Both the position numbers and the translations under genes were made by a program. This document shows positions 14,961-15,935 of a stretch of DNA of 15,935 bases, in pieces. Origin of the DNA: Bacillota bacterium (GTDB lineage: Bacteria > Bacillota > Dethiobacteria > DTU022). The stretch is taken from positions 1 to 15,935 of the forward strand of contig JAAZPS010000286.1 in assembly GCA_012797095.1 (NCBI GenBank), in the 5' to 3' direction. Below the pieces are notes generated by a model that was not told the origin of the DNA, did no database searches, and worked only from the letters and a program-made list of their open reading frames with translations. Positions within the stretch are counted from its first letter, which is position 1. Each line of letters starts with the position of its first letter.

Positions 14961-14986
14961 GGATCCTTCGCTGCGCTCAGGATGAC
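14961..14986 (-). repeat. Dispersed palindromic repeat, copy 1 (inverted)
   Basis: Read on the minus strand this begins GTCATCC and ends GAAGGATCC, with a short self-complementary centre (GC-GCA-GC). The same element occurs in opposite orientation at 15179-15211. Similar GTCATCCTGAG...GAAGGATC repeats are, from memory, common in intergenic regions of many bacterial genomes. Together with the other copy and the tandem array it explains most of the 489-bp gene-free gap at 14889-15377. Confidence 0.55.
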
Positions 14987-15065
14987 CCCGATATTGCGCC
15001 GAAATGATCCCGATCCTGTCATCCCGGAAACGCAACCCGAAAGCGCAACCCGAAGAATACACCAT

Positions 15066-15184
15066 CCCTCCCTATCACCCCAACCTCCCTCCTCGTCATC
15101 CCAACCCCCCTCCCTGTCATCCCAACCTCCCTCCCTGTCATCCCAACCTCCCTCCCTGTCATCCCAACCTCCCTCCCTGTCATC
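15066..15184 (+). repeat. Tandem array of a 21-bp unit (five full copies plus a partial)
   Basis: Units start at 15066, 15087, 15108, 15129, 15150 and 15171. The core of each is CCCTGTCATCCCAACC; units 3-5 are identical and the first two have a few substitutions. The last copy runs straight into the dispersed repeat at 15179. The plus strand is almost free of G. The period is a multiple of three, so both strands stay open through it (DDREGGW repeated on the minus strand), but this is a by-product of the repeat. A 12-13-nt direct repeat (CGCAACCCGAA) also occurs just upstream, near 15030-15055. Confidence 0.9.
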
Positions 15185-15211
15185 TTGAGGGCGTAGCCCG
15201 AAGGATCTCAG
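15179..15211 (+). repeat. Dispersed palindromic repeat, copy 2 (direct)
   Basis: Begins GTCATCTTGAG and continues through GGGC-GTA-GCCC to GAAGGATC. It is the same element as the inverted copy at 14961-14986 but with two more base pairs in the central stem (GGGC/GCCC instead of GC/GC), a paired change that preserves folding. It directly abuts the 21-bp tandem array. Confidence 0.55.
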
Positions 15212-15377
15212 ACGGAACGGCGGAGAACAACAACCCATGTAGCTGAGCCGGCACCTGGAACAGTTTGATCTATTTTTCGAATCTTGCTGGCCTGGAAGGA
15301 TTCAGTTAGATACAATGAAAGCGAATCACGCTAGCACAACGCCCCGCCGGGATTGATGAAAGGAGATTGGCAAACCG

Positions 15378-15935
15378 ATGTCCATCGATCTATTACGTTT
15401 CCAGATGATCCGGGGGTTTTTCTGGAGGCCGAAAGAACTCCTGCCGGAGAAGCAGACCGTGGTGATCATCGACCCCATGCATACGCCCACCGAACGAAAC
15501 CTGATCGTCAATCCGGCCTATATGCTGGCCGATTATGTGACCCGGCTGGCTCCGGTAAATATTGACCTGATTCACTACCCGCAGGCGGGCGCAGAACGGG
15601 TGCTGAAGCACGACCCCCTTTGCGTGTTGATCTCCGGACAGGTTGCTCCCTGGACCGGCTATGATCCGGAAAAGTTGGCGCCGGTGTTCGATTTCATCGA
15701 TAAAAGCTCTTTGCCGGTACTCGGTATCTGCGGCGGACATCAGATTATTGCCCAGGCTTTCGGGGTGCCGGTGGCCCCGATGGGTTACCGGGAGATAGGT
15801 TATATCACTGTCAAACTGCTGCAAGACGATCCCCTTCTGCAGGGGCTGGGCAATCCCATCACCACCTTCAACTGGCACGGGGAAGAGGTCAAGGAGATGC
15901 CCCCCGATTTCGTGCTGCTCGGCTCAAGCAGGCTC
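15378..15935 (+). CDS. Class I glutamine amidotransferase, GMP synthase-like (5' part)
   Basis: The first 186 codons of a stand-alone class I glutamine amidotransferase, cut by the right edge. The nucleophile elbow is LGICGGHQIIAQAFG (115-129) with C118; an oxyanion-type glycine lies in LISGQVAPW (84-92). FNWHGEEV (164-171) matches the conserved SHGD-like block of GMP synthase-type domains. The catalytic His/Glu (usually FHPE) would lie past the window end. The N-terminus (1-26) is a short extension before the first strand TVVIIDP. The nitrogen acceptor is unknown; such free domains include gamma-glutamyl hydrolases and synthase subunits, and the missing downstream gene would help. Start: ATG 15378 after GAAAGGAGA, spacing about 11-12 nt. 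A possible -10 (TACAAT, 15311-15316) lies upstream without a convincing -35. Confidence 0.88.
   Translation, partial: MSIDLLRFQMIRGFFWRPKELLPEKQTVVIIDPMHTPTERNLIVNPAYMLADYVTRLAPVNIDLIHYPQAGAERVLKHDPLCVLISGQVAPWTGYDPEKLAPVFDFIDKSSLPVLGICGGHQIIAQAFGVPVAPMGYREIGYITVKLLQDDPLLQGLGNPITTFNWHGEEVKEMPPDFVLLGSSRL

Noticed and set aside
15066..15191. CRISPR array
   Set aside because: The 21-bp units are directly head to tail with no unique spacers, and no cas genes are present.
14744..15238. 164-codon minus-strand frame with a repeated DDREGGW peptide
   Set aside because: The repeat peptide is simply the 21-bp DNA array read in frame; the remainder is antisense to comM or intergenic and has no protein-like character.

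Overview
The window is about 60% G+C and densely coded. It looks like a chromosomal segment of an anaerobic or microaerophobic bacterium, most likely a Clostridia-type member of the Bacillota. The reasons are a glutamate/lysine 2,3-aminomutase, a flavodiiron protein with rubredoxin and superoxide dismutase in one oxygen-defence operon, three M42 aminopeptidases in a row, a DUF1538 membrane protein next to a PII-like protein, purine-rich Shine-Dalgarno sites and frequent TTG/GTG starts. The placement rests on gene content only. No rRNA, tRNA, CRISPR array, transposase or phage gene was seen.

Left block, minus strand, 7236 down to 1: a UvrD/PcrA-type helicase with its own likely promoter (7271-7299); a 98-residue unrecognised protein that overlaps the helicase stop by 4 nt and seems to start at CTG; a core-type cobalamin-independent methionine synthase-like protein; three paralogous M42 metallo-aminopeptidases (overlap of 10 nt and gaps of 13 and 29 nt); and, after a 155-nt gap with a GC-rich hairpin, the first 146 codons of a KamA-family aminomutase that runs off the left edge. 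The methionine synthase-like gene and the peptidases are spaced as one transcription unit and suggest peptide/amino-acid turnover.

Middle block, plus strand, 7452 to 10864: a divergent YchF/OLA1-like P-loop NTPase with a C-terminal TGS region, then a duplicated DUF1538 membrane protein (522 aa) overlapping by 68 nt a protein made of two tandem PII-like domains (234 aa). The last pair is the best candidate in the window for an under-described system: a membrane transporter or antiporter with a dedicated, fused PII-type regulator.

Right block: on the minus strand (13073 down to 11050), Fe/Mn superoxide dismutase, flavodiiron protein and rubredoxin form an oxygen-detoxification operon with a good promoter (13215-13243), a hairpin-rich leader of about 135 nt and a terminator at 10985-11015. 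Divergent from it is a ComM/YifB Mg-chelatase-like AAA+ protein (13353-14888). The 489-bp gap after comM holds two inverted copies of a short GTCATC...GAAGGATC repeat and a tandem array of a 21-bp unit. The window ends in the first 186 codons of a stand-alone class I glutamine amidotransferase.
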